Notes under the pieces: generated by a model
Databases searched by the model: none
Told to the model about the DNA's origin: nothing
Seen by the model: only the letters and a program-made list of their open reading frames with translations
Made by a program: the position numbers and the translations under genes
Assembly: GCA_964574215.1 (NCBI GenBank)
Contig: CAZNLR010000017.1
Span: 28,135-92,134, forward strand
DNA length: 64,000 bases
Direction of reading: 5' to 3'
Source: GCA-2725625 sp964574215
GTDB taxonomy: Bacteria; Pseudomonadota; Alphaproteobacteria; Rhodospirillales; UBA2165
Shown: piece by piece, positions 16,744-26,106 of the stretch
How the letters are laid out: each line of letters opens with the position of its first letter
Position numbering within the stretch: the stretch's first letter is position 1

Positions 16744-18366
16744 ATGAGTTTGATCGTTGCTTTGCCGGTGGGACTATTTGCCGTTCTTGGCCTATTCATG
16801 GCATCGCGGGCCGTCGATACAGGCATTCACGCCTACGGCCTGCTGCTATTTGCCGCCAGTGTTATTGCTGGTTTTTTTGTGATCAAGAATGGCGGAAAGC
16901 TGATTGCCGACACCTCGGTTCAGGAAAAAGACGGCGTTCCCAACTATAATATGGGGATTGTCCGTGCTGGTGTGATCGCCTCCATGTTTTGGGGTGTGGT
17001 CGGTTTTTTGGTCGGTCTGGTGATTGCCCTGCAACTCAGCTTTCCGATCTTAAATCTTGACCTGCCCTGGACGAACTTCGGCCGCCTGCGGCCGCTTCAC
17101 ACTTCGGCGGTTATTTTCGCCTTTGGCGGTAATGTTCTGCTGACCACGACGTTTTATGTGGTTCAACGCACCTGCCGGGCCCGTTTGGCCGGCACCTTCT
17201 CCCCCTGGTTCGTCTTTTGGGGATATCAGTTCTTTATCCTGTTGGCGGCCACCGGTTATATCTTCGGTCTTACCCAAGGTAAGGAATATGCCGAACCGGA
17301 ATGGTTTGTCGATCTGTGGCTGACCATTGTCTGGGTGGTTTATCTGCTGGTGTATCTGGCGACATTGTGGAAACGCAAGGAACCTCATATATATGTCGCC
17401 AACTGGTTTTTCCTGTCCTTCATTGTCACCGTCGCCGTGCTTCATGTGGTGAACGCTATGGCGGTGCCGGTTTCCGTATTCGGCACCAAGAGTTATCCGC
17501 TCTTTGCCGGTGTGCAGGATGCGCTGACCCAGTGGTGGTATGGCCACAACGCCGTCGGCTTCTTCCTGACGGCCGGATTTCTGGGAATTATGTATTATTT
17601 CGTGCCGAAACAGGCAGACCGTCCGGTCTATTCCTACCGCTTGTCGGTGGTTCACTTTTGGACCATTATATTCCTCTATATCTGGGCGGGACCGCACCAT
17701 CTGCAGTACACCGCTCTGCCCGACTGGGCGCAAACCCTCGGCATGACCTTTTCCATCATGCTCTGGATGCCGTCCTGGGGCGGTATGATCAACGGTCTGA
17801 TGACCCTGTCCGGCGCCTGGGATAAATTACGAACCGATCCCATCCTGCGTATGCTGGTTTTGTCGGTCGCCTTCTACGGTATGAGCACCTTTGAAGGACC
17901 GTTAATGTCCATCAAATCGGTGAATGCGTTGAGTCACTACACCGACTGGACCATCGGACATGTGCATTCCGGTGCGCTCGGCTGGGTTGGTTTCGTCAGC
18001 TTCGGCGCCCTTTATTTCCTGGCGCCGGTTGTCTGGGGACGGGAGCGCCTGTATTCGCTCCGGCTGGTCTCCATGCATTTCTGGGTTTCCACTCTGGGTA
18101 TCGTCCTTTACGTGGCGGCCATGTGGGTTTCCGGTATCCTCCAAGGTTTGATGTGGCGTGCCTATGATCATCTCGGTTTCCTGGAATATTCCTTCGCGGA
18201 AACCGTCGATGCCATGCACCCATTCTATTTGATCCGAACTCTTGGCGGCGGCTTGTTTGTCATCGGCGCCTTGATCATGGCTTACAACCTGTGGCGGACC
18301 GCCAGGGGTGATCTGCGCGAAGAAGCGCCGATCATTCCAGCGACCGGCCAAGCGACCAGCGCGTAA
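16744..18366 (+). CDS. ccoN: cbb3-type cytochrome c oxidase subunit I
   Basis: The 540-residue catalytic subunit of the high-affinity cbb3 terminal oxidase, a multi-helix inner-membrane protein binding heme b and the heme b3-CuB centre. Histidine ligand segments are visible in RPLHTSAVIFAFGGN, WWYGHNAVGFFLT, AGPHHLQYTALPDW and TIGHVHSGALGWVG. The first two helices form an N-terminal extension before the core at about residue 95. AGGAG stands 7 bases before the ATG. It opens the eight-gene run ccoNOQPGHIS, all on the plus strand with short gaps. Confidence 0.97.
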   Translation: MSLIVALPVGLFAVLGLFMASRAVDTGIHAYGLLLFAASVIAGFFVIKNGGKLIADTSVQEKDGVPNYNMGIVRAGVIASMFWGVVGFLVGLVIALQLSFPILNLDLPWTNFGRLRPLHTSAVIFAFGGNVLLTTTFYVVQRTCRARLAGTFSPWFVFWGYQFFILLAATGYIFGLTQGKEYAEPEWFVDLWLTIVWVVYLLVYLATLWKRKEPHIYVANWFFLSFIVTVAVLHVVNAMAVPVSVFGTKSYPLFAGVQDALTQWWYGHNAVGFFLTAGFLGIMYYFVPKQADRPVYSYRLSVVHFWTIIFLYIWAGPHHLQYTALPDWAQTLGMTFSIMLWMPSWGGMINGLMTLSGAWDKLRTDPILRMLVLSVAFYGMSTFEGPLMSIKSVNALSHYTDWTIGHVHSGALGWVGFVSFGALYFLAPVVWGRERLYSLRLVSMHFWVSTLGIVLYVAAMWVSGILQGLMWRAYDHLGFLEYSFAETVDAMHPFYLIRTLGGGLFVIGALIMAYNLWRTARGDLREEAPIIPATGQATSA

Positions 18367-18377
18367 GGAGATCGAAA

Positions 18378-19103
18378 ATGATGAAACACGAAAAAATTGA
18401 AAAAAATTCGATCTTGATGACGGTTTTGATCTTGGTCGTAATTTCAATCGGCGGCATTGTGGAAATTGCGCCGCTGTTTTACCTCGAAAGCACCATCGAG
18501 AAAGTAAAGGGGATGCGGCCCTATACGCCGTTGGAACTGGCGGGCCGAAATATTTATATCCGCGAAGGCTGCTACAACTGCCACAGCCAAATGGTGCGTC
18601 CGTTCCGCGACGAACTCGAACGCTATGGCCATTACAGCCTGGCGGCCGAGAGTATGTATGATCATCCTTTCCAATGGGGATCGAAGCGGACCGGGCCGGA
18701 CCTGGCGCGCCTCGGCGGAAAGTATTCGGATGAATGGCACAGGGATCATATGGCGGATCCGCGCAGCCTGGTACCGGAATCTGTCATGCCGGGCTATCCG
18801 TTCCTGTTGGAAGCTGATGTTTACGTTGACGACATGGCGGATCATCTGAAAACCAACCGGATGATCGGCGTTCCCTATACGGACGAAATGATTGCCAGTG
18901 CGGTGGCCGACGCCAAAGCGCAGGCCAATCCCGATGACGACAATGCCGAGGCTTTGGTCAAACGGTATCCCAAAGCTCAGGTTCGGGATTTCGACGGCGA
19001 TCCGAAAAAACTCTCGGAAATGGATGCGCTGATCGCCTATCTGCAAATGATCGGCACCTTGGTCGACTTCAAGGCCTTCAAGGCCGAAGACAATCTACGT
19101 TGA
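18378..19103 (+). CDS. ccoO: cbb3-type cytochrome c oxidase subunit II (monoheme)
   Basis: A 241-residue membrane-anchored monoheme cytochrome c of the cbb3 oxidase. One N-terminal transmembrane helix (about residues 11-33) is followed by the periplasmic heme domain with CYNCHSQMVRPF (C65, C68, H69) and the Met ligand probably in PESVMPGYPFL. It passes electrons from CcoP to CcoN. AAGGAG precedes the ATG, 11 bases after ccoN. Confidence 0.96.
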   Translation: MMKHEKIEKNSILMTVLILVVISIGGIVEIAPLFYLESTIEKVKGMRPYTPLELAGRNIYIREGCYNCHSQMVRPFRDELERYGHYSLAAESMYDHPFQWGSKRTGPDLARLGGKYSDEWHRDHMADPRSLVPESVMPGYPFLLEADVYVDDMADHLKTNRMIGVPYTDEMIASAVADAKAQANPDDDNAEALVKRYPKAQVRDFDGDPKKLSEMDALIAYLQMIGTLVDFKAFKAEDNLR

Positions 19104-19114
19104 GGAAGGGCGAG

Positions 19115-19264
19115 ATGACTTACGAAAGTGTTTTGGCGTTTTCCCAGACTTGGGGCCTGGTTTACTTCATGGCGGTGTTTTTCGCCGTACTGGTATATGC
19201 ACTTAGGCCCAGCGCACGTAGAAAATTCGAAGAGGCGGCGAATATCCCGCTGAAGGAGGACTAA
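19115..19264 (+). CDS. ccoQ: cbb3-type cytochrome oxidase subunit CcoQ
   Basis: A 49-residue single-helix protein (MTYESVLAFSQTWGLVYFMA then a short hydrophobic run and a charged tail ending NIPLKED) between ccoO and ccoP, exactly where ccoQ/fixQ lies in cbb3 operons. CcoQ stabilises the assembled oxidase. GAGG lies about 10 bases before its ATG, and its stop comes 3 bases before ccoP. It is short but its position, hydrophobic helix and length are all typical. Confidence 0.93.
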   Translation: MTYESVLAFSQTWGLVYFMAVFFAVLVYALRPSARRKFEEAANIPLKED

Positions 19265-19267
19265 CCG

Positions 19268-20143
19268 ATGGCTGATCAAAATCAAATAGATGCTGCGACC
19301 GGTTCTGAAATTAAAGATCACGAGTGGGATGGTATTAAGGAACTGAACACCCCACTGCCCCGATGGTGGGTGTGGGTATTTTACGCCTCCATAATTTGGG
19401 CGATCGGCTATTGGATCGCCATGCCGGCATGGCCGCTGTTGTCGAGCCATACCAAAGGCATGCTGGGCTATTCCAGCAGGGCCGAGGTTATGGATGAGGT
19501 CAAAAAGGCGGCCGAAGCGCAATCGGCTTTAAATACGCGATTGCGGGCAGCATCCCTTGAACAGATCAGGACCGATTCCGAACTACTGGAATTTGCCCTG
19601 GCTGGCGGCCGTTCGGCATTTAACGTCAACTGCTCTCAGTGTCATGGATTGGGTGCTCAGGGTTTTGCCGGATATCCCAACCTCAACGACGATGAATGGC
19701 TGTGGGGCGGCACCTTGAAGGATATTTCCTACACCATCACCCATGGCGCCCGGAACGATACCGACGACGATGCCCGTACCTCGGAAATGCCGGCCTTTTT
19801 GAAAGACGAAGTTATCGATGCGGCCCAGGTAGAGGATGTGACGGAGTATGTGTTGTCCTTGTCCGGAAAATCGGAAAACACAGAAGCTGCAGCGAAGGGC
19901 AAAGCCGTTTACACGGAAAATTGCGTCGATTGCCACGGCAAGGATGGGGTCGGTAACGCCGAGTTTGGCGCGCCGGCGCTGAACAACGGTATATGGTTAT
20001 ACGGCGGAGACCGTGATACAATCCGTCAAACCATATCCAACAGCCGTAACGGAGTTATGCCCGCCTGGGGTGCGCTGCTCAATCCCGACACAATTAAGAA
20101 GCTGGCTATTTACGTGCATTCGCTGGGTGGGGGAAGCAAGTAA
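19268..20143 (+). CDS. ccoP: cbb3-type cytochrome c oxidase subunit III (diheme)
   Basis: A 291-residue diheme cytochrome c. An N-terminal FixP domain (DGIKELNTPLPRWWVWVFYA) carries the membrane helix. Two heme c sites follow, CSQCHG (122-126) and CVDCHG (219-223), each in a cytochrome c fold with later Met ligands such as EMPAF and VMPAWG. It is the electron entry subunit of the cbb3 oxidase, accepting from soluble or membrane cytochrome c. AAGGAGG overlaps the end of ccoQ, indicating translational coupling. Confidence 0.96.
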   Translation: MADQNQIDAATGSEIKDHEWDGIKELNTPLPRWWVWVFYASIIWAIGYWIAMPAWPLLSSHTKGMLGYSSRAEVMDEVKKAAEAQSALNTRLRAASLEQIRTDSELLEFALAGGRSAFNVNCSQCHGLGAQGFAGYPNLNDDEWLWGGTLKDISYTITHGARNDTDDDARTSEMPAFLKDEVIDAAQVEDVTEYVLSLSGKSENTEAAAKGKAVYTENCVDCHGKDGVGNAEFGAPALNNGIWLYGGDRDTIRQTISNSRNGVMPAWGALLNPDTIKKLAIYVHSLGGGSK

Positions 20144-20172
20144 AAGCTTCCTAACCGCCAGGAGCATCTAAC

Positions 20173-21651
20173 ATGCTAGACGAGAAAACCGTCCAGGACG
20201 TCGAACAGTTCGACGTCCAGGCGGTTAATAGAAAAGAAAACCGCTCGCTCTATCAGGCGAGGCAAAAGATCTATCCCAAACGGGTAACCGGCGCCTTCCG
20301 CAAATTCAAATGGGCGGTCATGATCGTTACCCTGGGAATTTACTATTTTACGCCTTGGATTCGATGGGACCGGGGTGAACAGTTACCCGATCAAGCCGTG
20401 CTGATCGATTTTCCTGCACGGCGGTTTTATTTCTTTTTCATCGAAATTTGGCCTCAGGAATTGTTTTTTGTCACCGGTCTTCTGGTTATGGCGGGAGTCG
20501 GTCTTTTCCTGACAACGAGTCTGGCCGGCCGTATGTGGTGCGGTTATTCCTGCCCCCAGACCGTTTGGACCGATTTATTTCTATATGTCGAACGGTTCAT
20601 CGAGGGCGACCGGAACGCTCGCATGAAACTCGACCGTGAGGATTTTTCCGGCGGTAAATTCTTTAAAAAAGTGATCAAGCACTTTATTTGGCTGGTGATT
20701 GCCATGCTAACGGGCGGTGCCTGGATTTTCTATTACGCCGATGCACCGACGTTGGCGGTGCAGTTCGTCCAGTTTGAAGCTCCGGCGGTAGCCTATATCA
20801 CCGTCGCCATATTAACCGGTACAACCTACCTGTTGGGCGGCATCGCCCGGGAGCAGGTATGTATTTATATGTGCCCCTGGCCCCGCATTATGGGCGCCAT
20901 GATGGACGAACATTCGGTAACCGTCACTTACCGGGGCCACCGGGGCGAACCGCGGGGCTCCCACAAAAGAGGCGATACCTGGGAAGGACGGGGAGACTGC
21001 GTCGACTGCAATGCCTGTGTCGCTGTATGTCCCATGGGAATCGATATTCGGGACGGTTCGCAACTTGAATGCATCACCTGCGCCCTTTGTATAGACGCTT
21101 GCAATGACGTTATGAAAAAGGTGGAGCGGCCAAGGAATTTGATTTGGTATGCCGCCACCTTAAAAAAAGATCAAATCGACAGACGAGCGAAGTTGAGGGT
21201 CAAGTGGTTCCGGCCCCGGACGATTTCCTATTTTGCGCTGTTCTGTCTGGTGGGAGGGATCATTGTATATGGCCTGTCAACTCGGGCTGATATGGATGTC
21301 AATGTCCTCAGGGACCGCAATCCTCTGTTTGTGACTCTGTCCGACGGCAGTATCCGCAACGGTTATACGTTCAAAGTCTTGAACAAAGCCCACGAGCCCA
21401 GAACCTTCAGTCTTTCCTTGAACGGTCTAGAAGGTTTGGCTTTGAAAATTATCGGTATGGACGACGACCTTTCCGGTGGCGACCCGTTTATCACCGTCCG
21501 TCCCGACAAGCTGAAAAGTATGCGTATATTGGTGTCGGCTCCGAAGGCCAGTTTGTCTCAGCCTTCCCATACCATCAGCTTCACCATCCGTGAGATCAAC
21601 TCCGGCGAAAAAGCGCAATATGTGAGCACCTTTAGGGGCCCTGAAAAATGA
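20173..21651 (+). CDS. ccoG: Cytochrome c oxidase accessory protein CcoG (FixG/RdxA)
   Basis: A 492-residue polytopic membrane ferredoxin that reduces Cu(II) to Cu(I) for cbb3 oxidase assembly. The CGYSCPQTVWTDLF motif and the ferredoxin domain with GDCVDCNACVAVCPMGIDIR and CITCALCIDACNDVMKKVER (two [4Fe-4S] clusters) are clear. A C-terminal periplasmic beta domain after a further helix (about residue 345) fits the Ig-like FixG C-terminal domain. AGGAG precedes the ATG. The stop overlaps the fixH start. Confidence 0.95.
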   Translation: MLDEKTVQDVEQFDVQAVNRKENRSLYQARQKIYPKRVTGAFRKFKWAVMIVTLGIYYFTPWIRWDRGEQLPDQAVLIDFPARRFYFFFIEIWPQELFFVTGLLVMAGVGLFLTTSLAGRMWCGYSCPQTVWTDLFLYVERFIEGDRNARMKLDREDFSGGKFFKKVIKHFIWLVIAMLTGGAWIFYYADAPTLAVQFVQFEAPAVAYITVAILTGTTYLLGGIAREQVCIYMCPWPRIMGAMMDEHSVTVTYRGHRGEPRGSHKRGDTWEGRGDCVDCNACVAVCPMGIDIRDGSQLECITCALCIDACNDVMKKVERPRNLIWYAATLKKDQIDRRAKLRVKWFRPRTISYFALFCLVGGIIVYGLSTRADMDVNVLRDRNPLFVTLSDGSIRNGYTFKVLNKAHEPRTFSLSLNGLEGLALKIIGMDDDLSGGDPFITVRPDKLKSMRILVSAPKASLSQPSHTISFTIREINSGEKAQYVSTFRGPEK

Positions 21652-22142
21652 TGACTTCTTTTTATGGACCGCACAACCCGATAACTGGCCGGACGGTGCT
21701 CTATTGGGTAATTGCGTTCTTTGTCATCATTTTCGCGGCCAACGGTGTATTCGTTTATTTCGCCCTTTCCAGCTGGCCGGGATTGAGCACGGATAACGCC
21801 TATGAAAAGGGGTTGCGGTACAATGCCACCTTGGCGGAGGGCGCCGCCCAGCAAAAGCTCGGTTGGCGGAGTAGTGTCGTTGCTCCGAAAGGGCAGAAAT
21901 TGGAAGTTCGATTTTCAGGCTCGGACGGCAATCCGCTGCCAGGGTTGGAAGTGACTGCGGCCATGGTCAGACCGTCTCACGAAGGTTACGATGTGTCCGT
22001 AAAATTGCGGTCGGTTGAGCCAGGATTGTACGTAGCACCGGTTACTTTGGGGCTCAAAGGCCATTGGATGGTGGAAGTGAATGCCACCAACGAAGCGGGC
22101 GACCGCTATAAAATGATTCATGAAATAGATATCGCTCCGTAA
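21648..22142 (+). CDS. ccoH: FixH family protein (CcoH), cbb3 assembly
   Basis: A 164-residue FixH protein with an N-terminal membrane helix (TVLYWVIAFFVIIFAANGVFVYF), the diagnostic STDNAYEKGLRYNATL segment and a periplasmic beta-rich domain ending HWMVEVNATNEAGDRYKM. CcoH acts in cbb3 oxidase maturation. Its start overlaps the ccoG stop (ATGA), and it is followed 14 bases later by ccoI. Confidence 0.93.
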   Translation: MMTSFYGPHNPITGRTVLYWVIAFFVIIFAANGVFVYFALSSWPGLSTDNAYEKGLRYNATLAEGAAQQKLGWRSSVVAPKGQKLEVRFSGSDGNPLPGLEVTAAMVRPSHEGYDVSVKLRSVEPGLYVAPVTLGLKGHWMVEVNATNEAGDRYKMIHEIDIAP

Positions 22143-22156
22143 GGAGATTAGTCGAT

Positions 22157-24361
22157 ATGGACAATTTGACTCCTTCGGCGGTTTCGGAGGACTTCATAAA
22201 AGATCCGGTTTCCTTCGTTCAGGAGGAAGCGCCGGGCGTATCCAGCCTCAATTTGATGGTGGAAAACGTTCACTGTGCCGGTTGCATCAATAAAATCGAG
22301 CGGAATTTGAACGAGATGCCGGGCATTGTCCGGGCGCGGGTCAATATGAGCACAAGGCGCTTGCGGGTCGACTGGCGAACGGGCGAGGCCGAAGGTAAAA
22401 GCATTATGCGCAAGGTCTCCGACATGGGTTATCCGGTCGCGCCCTTCGATCCGGCCCAGCTCATGTCGGGCTCCTCAGCCGAAGGAAAATCCCTGCTGAT
22501 CGCTTTGGCCGTTGCAGGGTTCGCTGCCGGCAATGTCATGCTGCTATCGGTATCCATATGGGCGGGCGCTTTCTCGGATATGGGCGTGGCAACCCGGGAT
22601 CTGTTTCACTGGATATCGGCGCTGATCGCCATGCCGGCTATCGTTTTCGCCGGGCGGCCGTTTTTCAAATCCGCCTATTCGGCCCTCAAAGCCTCGTCGC
22701 TCAATATGGATGTACCCATTTCCCTGGCGGTGGTCTTGGCGGGGTGTCTCAGCCTCTATCAGACGGCGGCCAGCCAGGAACACGCCTATTTCGATGCTTC
22801 GGTGACGCTATTATTCTTCCTGCTGATCGGCCGCTACCTGGATCACCAGGCGCGGGCCAAAGCGCGCTCGGCGGCCGAACATCTGCTCACGCTGTCGGCG
22901 ACCGCGGCTACGGTCATCGACGAGAACGATAAGCTCCAGACCTTGCCCATATCTGAAATCGTCACCGGTATGACCGTGATCGTGGTGGCAGGTGAACGCA
23001 TCCCGGTGGACGGCATGGTTATCGAAGGACGGTCGGACGTGGACACGTCCCTTGTTACAGGAGAAACGCTGCCTAAATCGGTGAACGAACGAAGCGAGGT
23101 TTATGCCGGCACCTTAAATGTCAGCGGGCCGTTGACCTTATGCGTGACCGCCGTTGCCCAGGATACCTTGCTGGCAGAAATCGTCCGTCTTATGGAGGCC
23201 GCCGAGCAAGGGCGCGCCAAGTATGTACGGATCGCCGACCGAGTGGCCCGGTTCTATGCGCCCGCGGTTCATATTCTGGCGGCCGGTACCTTTCTGGGCT
23301 GGTGGCTTCTGGTTGGGGCCACGTGGCAGACCTCGCTGATCACCGCCATAGCCGTTTTGATTATTACCTGCCCTTGTGCGCTCGGATTGGCAGTGCCCGT
23401 GGTTCAGGTGGTGGCCAACGGCATGCTGCTGCGGAAGGGTGTTTTGGTCAAAAAGGCCGATGCCCTGGAACGGTTGGCGGCTGCCGATATGATCGTATTC
23501 GATAAAACGGGCACCTTGACTTTGGGCCGGCCCATATTGAAAAACCGCTCCGAAATCACCGACCAGGATATCGGGATTGCGGCGTCCATGGCACGCCACA
23601 GCAAACATCCGCTTTCCCGGGCAATTGCCCAAGAAACGGATAGCCAGGAGATTAAGTTTGATGACTTAACGGAAGTCCCCGGTTGTGGTCTTGAGGCCTA
23701 TCGGGATGGACTAAGAATTCGTCTGGGTAACCGAGATTGGTGTGGCGTTGAAGCAGGTGACGATGCCGACGACACAACCGAACTGTGGCTGGTTCCGAAG
23801 GGAGACACTCCGGTCCGGTTTTCCTTCGAAGACCAATTGAGGTCTGATGCCTTGGGAGCGATCGGCGAATTGAAGTCAAAAGGATACGGCATTGAGCTTT
23901 TGTCGGGAGACATTGAGTCCGTCGTCGAGGGGGTCGCCGAAAAGCTCAACATCGGCCAGTGGCGGGCCCGGTGTAAACCCGATGAAAAGCTGGCAAGACT
24001 TCAAGAACTCGCTGACCAAGGGCACAAAGTCATCATGGTGGGTGACGGCTTGAACGACGCGCCTGCTTTGGCTGCGGGTTTTGCCTCGATTTCGCCTGCC
24101 CAGGCAGCCGATGTCAGCCAAACCGCCGCCGATGTTATATTTCAGGGCGAAAATCTTGGGGCGGTGAATACTGTGTTGCGCACGGCCCGGCTGGCGGACC
24201 GGCTGGTGAAGCAGAATTTCGGGTTGGCGTTTCTGTATAACGCCATCGCCATACCCATTGCCGTGATCGGCCTGGCGACGCCACTGGTGGCGGCGGTGGC
24301 CATGTCGTCGTCGTCCTTGATCGTGACCCTGAACGCCTTCCGGCTGCGCCTGTCGAGGTAG
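22157..24361 (+). CDS. ccoI: Copper-translocating P1B-type ATPase CcoI (FixI)
   Basis: A 734-residue heavy-metal P-type ATPase that supplies copper for cbb3 oxidase. In order: an HMA metal-binding domain with CAGC (C40, C43), helices, the actuator loop (LVTGETLPKS), the transmembrane metal site CPC at 405-407 in ITCPCALGLAVP, the phosphorylated Asp449 in DKTGTLT, and the hinge GDGLNDAPAL. A single HMA domain and operon position identify FixI/CcoI rather than the general exporter CopA. AAGGAG lies upstream of the ATG. Confidence 0.95.
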   Translation: MDNLTPSAVSEDFIKDPVSFVQEEAPGVSSLNLMVENVHCAGCINKIERNLNEMPGIVRARVNMSTRRLRVDWRTGEAEGKSIMRKVSDMGYPVAPFDPAQLMSGSSAEGKSLLIALAVAGFAAGNVMLLSVSIWAGAFSDMGVATRDLFHWISALIAMPAIVFAGRPFFKSAYSALKASSLNMDVPISLAVVLAGCLSLYQTAASQEHAYFDASVTLLFFLLIGRYLDHQARAKARSAAEHLLTLSATAATVIDENDKLQTLPISEIVTGMTVIVVAGERIPVDGMVIEGRSDVDTSLVTGETLPKSVNERSEVYAGTLNVSGPLTLCVTAVAQDTLLAEIVRLMEAAEQGRAKYVRIADRVARFYAPAVHILAAGTFLGWWLLVGATWQTSLITAIAVLIITCPCALGLAVPVVQVVANGMLLRKGVLVKKADALERLAAADMIVFDKTGTLTLGRPILKNRSEITDQDIGIAASMARHSKHPLSRAIAQETDSQEIKFDDLTEVPGCGLEAYRDGLRIRLGNRDWCGVEAGDDADDTTELWLVPKGDTPVRFSFEDQLRSDALGAIGELKSKGYGIELLSGDIESVVEGVAEKLNIGQWRARCKPDEKLARLQELADQGHKVIMVGDGLNDAPALAAGFASISPAQAADVSQTAADVIFQGENLGAVNTVLRTARLADRLVKQNFGLAFLYNAIAIPIAVIGLATPLVAAVAMSSSSLIVTLNAFRLRLSR

Positions 24362-24364
24362 AAG

Positions 24365-24529
24365 ATGGACCTTTTGATCTACTTCATCCCGATCGCTATT
24401 TTTCTCGGCTTCGTCGGCCTGGCCGCGTTCCTATGGGCGCTGAAATCGGGCCAGTTCGAAGACATGGACGGCGCTGCCATGCGCATCCTTATCGACGACG
24501 AACCCAACGAAGAACCGGAAAACAAATAA
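24365..24529 (+). CDS. ccoS: cbb3-type cytochrome oxidase assembly protein CcoS
   Basis: A 54-residue single-helix membrane protein starting MDLLIYFIPIAIFLGFVGLA, then FLWALKSGQFEDMDGAAMRI, the hallmark of CcoS, and an acidic tail. CcoS is needed for heme and copper insertion into CcoN. It starts 3 bases after the ccoI stop, with GAGG inside the ccoI end. It closes the cco operon and ends 2 bases from the converging UbiD-family gene. Confidence 0.94.
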   Translation: MDLLIYFIPIAIFLGFVGLAAFLWALKSGQFEDMDGAAMRILIDDEPNEEPENK

Positions 24530-24531
24530 TG

Positions 24532-26106
24532 TTAATGATGGGGCGGATCGGTGAGGCCGGTACGGCCTTTTTCTGATTCGCCCAGCAGGTACTGTCCGTC
24601 ACCGTTGCGCATAAGTTTTCCCTCTTGCCGGAGTTCCGTTAGCTGAACGGAAACCTCCCGCCCGTCCCGGCTGCCTATGGCGGCCATGATATCGGCGAAA
24701 AAGAGGGGGCTGGCCTCTTCCAAAGCCTGGCGGACGGTCTGGTATCTGGCTTCGCCGCCGATAGCCGGCGCGCCGGCCGGTCGCATGGTCAGCTTATCCC
24801 GGCTTTCCAGCGGCAGGGTCAGGTCGAACCCGGCCTTGTCGCCGACGCCGCCGCCATTGAGGGACGGATTGAGGGGCATGCCCGCCATATTCTTGAGAAC
24901 GACCGTGTCCCGTTCCGCCTGGAAACGCGACGCCAAAGCCCATTCCATCTGATGCTCGGACCGGATGTCGATGTCTTCATCGGTGATGAAAATATGCTTG
25001 GCGCTGAAGACTTCGGCAAATAAGGCGGCAATGGCGGTGCGCGCGTCGCCGTTCTGCCTTTGCCGGATAGCCACCCGTAGGGCCTGGCCCTCGGCGGAAG
25101 CCGGCGGCAAATGAATGTCCCGGGCATCGATCCCTGCGGCTTTGAGTATCCGGTCAGCCTGGGCTTCTATGCGGACTGCCATCAAGTGAACTGATTCCAC
25201 CAGTTGATTGTCGTAACCCGACCCGTGCAGCAATGTCTGATGCAGCACATCCTTGCGGTGGGTGATAGCGGTGACATGAAACACCGGGTCCATATGCATG
25301 GGGCCGTAATAGCCGACGAACTCGCCGTAAGGGCCTTCGGGCTCCACATAGCCATGTTCGTCCAAATAGCCCTCGATGATCATTTCGGCATCGGCCGGAA
25401 CGCGGCCGTCGTTGGTAACGGCTTTGACCAGGGGCAGGGATTCACCCCGGAGGGTGCCCACCATGGCCAGTTCGTCGGTGGGGATGCGCATGCCCGCCGC
25501 CAGATAATCGACCGGGTGGGAGCCGACGGCGAAATTGACGGTCAGTTTCTCTCCCCGCTCGACGCAGGCCAGGTAAATTTCCTTCAAATCCGATGGCGCC
25601 GTCAGGTTGGTACCGGCCTCATGTGGCCCGCGTAGGCTCAACCGTCGGCAGCCCACATTGGTGACGCCGGTCTCCGGATTGACGCTGTAATCGATGCCGG
25701 ACGACAGATAGACGCCGCCGTCGAACTGGTGCTGGATATGAAACGGCAGCTTGGTAAGGTCGGCCTCGTCGCCGGTCAGCACGACGTCCTGTACCGGCGC
25801 GTCTCCTTGCTCCACTTCCACAACCGGCTGGGGATTGCCAAGGCGGCGCTGGAATTCGGTAATAACATCCGTCTCCGCCACATCCATGGCCGCCGCCAGG
25901 CGTTTGCGGCTGCCGTTGACATTGGCAACCAGGGAAAGTCCTTCCGGCCCCACGTCCGTGAACAGCAATGCCTTTTCGCTTTTTTCGATAATGGATGATA
26001 AGTTCGAGAGTTCTATAGGATCCGAATACGTCACGAGTTCGCCCATTTCGTCGAGCTTTTCGACAAATCGGCGCAGTCGAAACTTTTCCGTATCAGCTTT
26101 TGGCAT
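24532..26106 (-). CDS. UbiD family decarboxylase
   Basis: A 524-residue UbiD-fold enzyme. UbiD enzymes use prenylated FMN to decarboxylate (or carboxylate) aromatic and alpha,beta-unsaturated acids and need a UbiX partner, not seen here. The active-site segment EPEGPYGEFVGYYGP contains the conserved glutamates, and DVVLTGDEADLTKLPF is typical. ATG 26106 (MPKADTEKFRLRRF) is chosen; the frame extends to 26187, but that part only overlaps the upstream gene. It overlaps the 3' end of the molybdenum hydroxylase gene by 14 bases, so ligase, hydroxylase and UbiD form one operon. The substrate is probably an aromatic or phenolic acid; ubiquinone UbiD is less likely in this setting. Confidence 0.87.
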   Translation of the reverse strand: MPKADTEKFRLRRFVEKLDEMGELVTYSDPIELSNLSSIIEKSEKALLFTDVGPEGLSLVANVNGSRKRLAAAMDVAETDVITEFQRRLGNPQPVVEVEQGDAPVQDVVLTGDEADLTKLPFHIQHQFDGGVYLSSGIDYSVNPETGVTNVGCRRLSLRGPHEAGTNLTAPSDLKEIYLACVERGEKLTVNFAVGSHPVDYLAAGMRIPTDELAMVGTLRGESLPLVKAVTNDGRVPADAEMIIEGYLDEHGYVEPEGPYGEFVGYYGPMHMDPVFHVTAITHRKDVLHQTLLHGSGYDNQLVESVHLMAVRIEAQADRILKAAGIDARDIHLPPASAEGQALRVAIRQRQNGDARTAIAALFAEVFSAKHIFITDEDIDIRSEHQMEWALASRFQAERDTVVLKNMAGMPLNPSLNGGGVGDKAGFDLTLPLESRDKLTMRPAGAPAIGGEARYQTVRQALEEASPLFFADIMAAIGSRDGREVSVQLTELRQEGKLMRNGDGQYLLGESEKGRTGLTDPPHH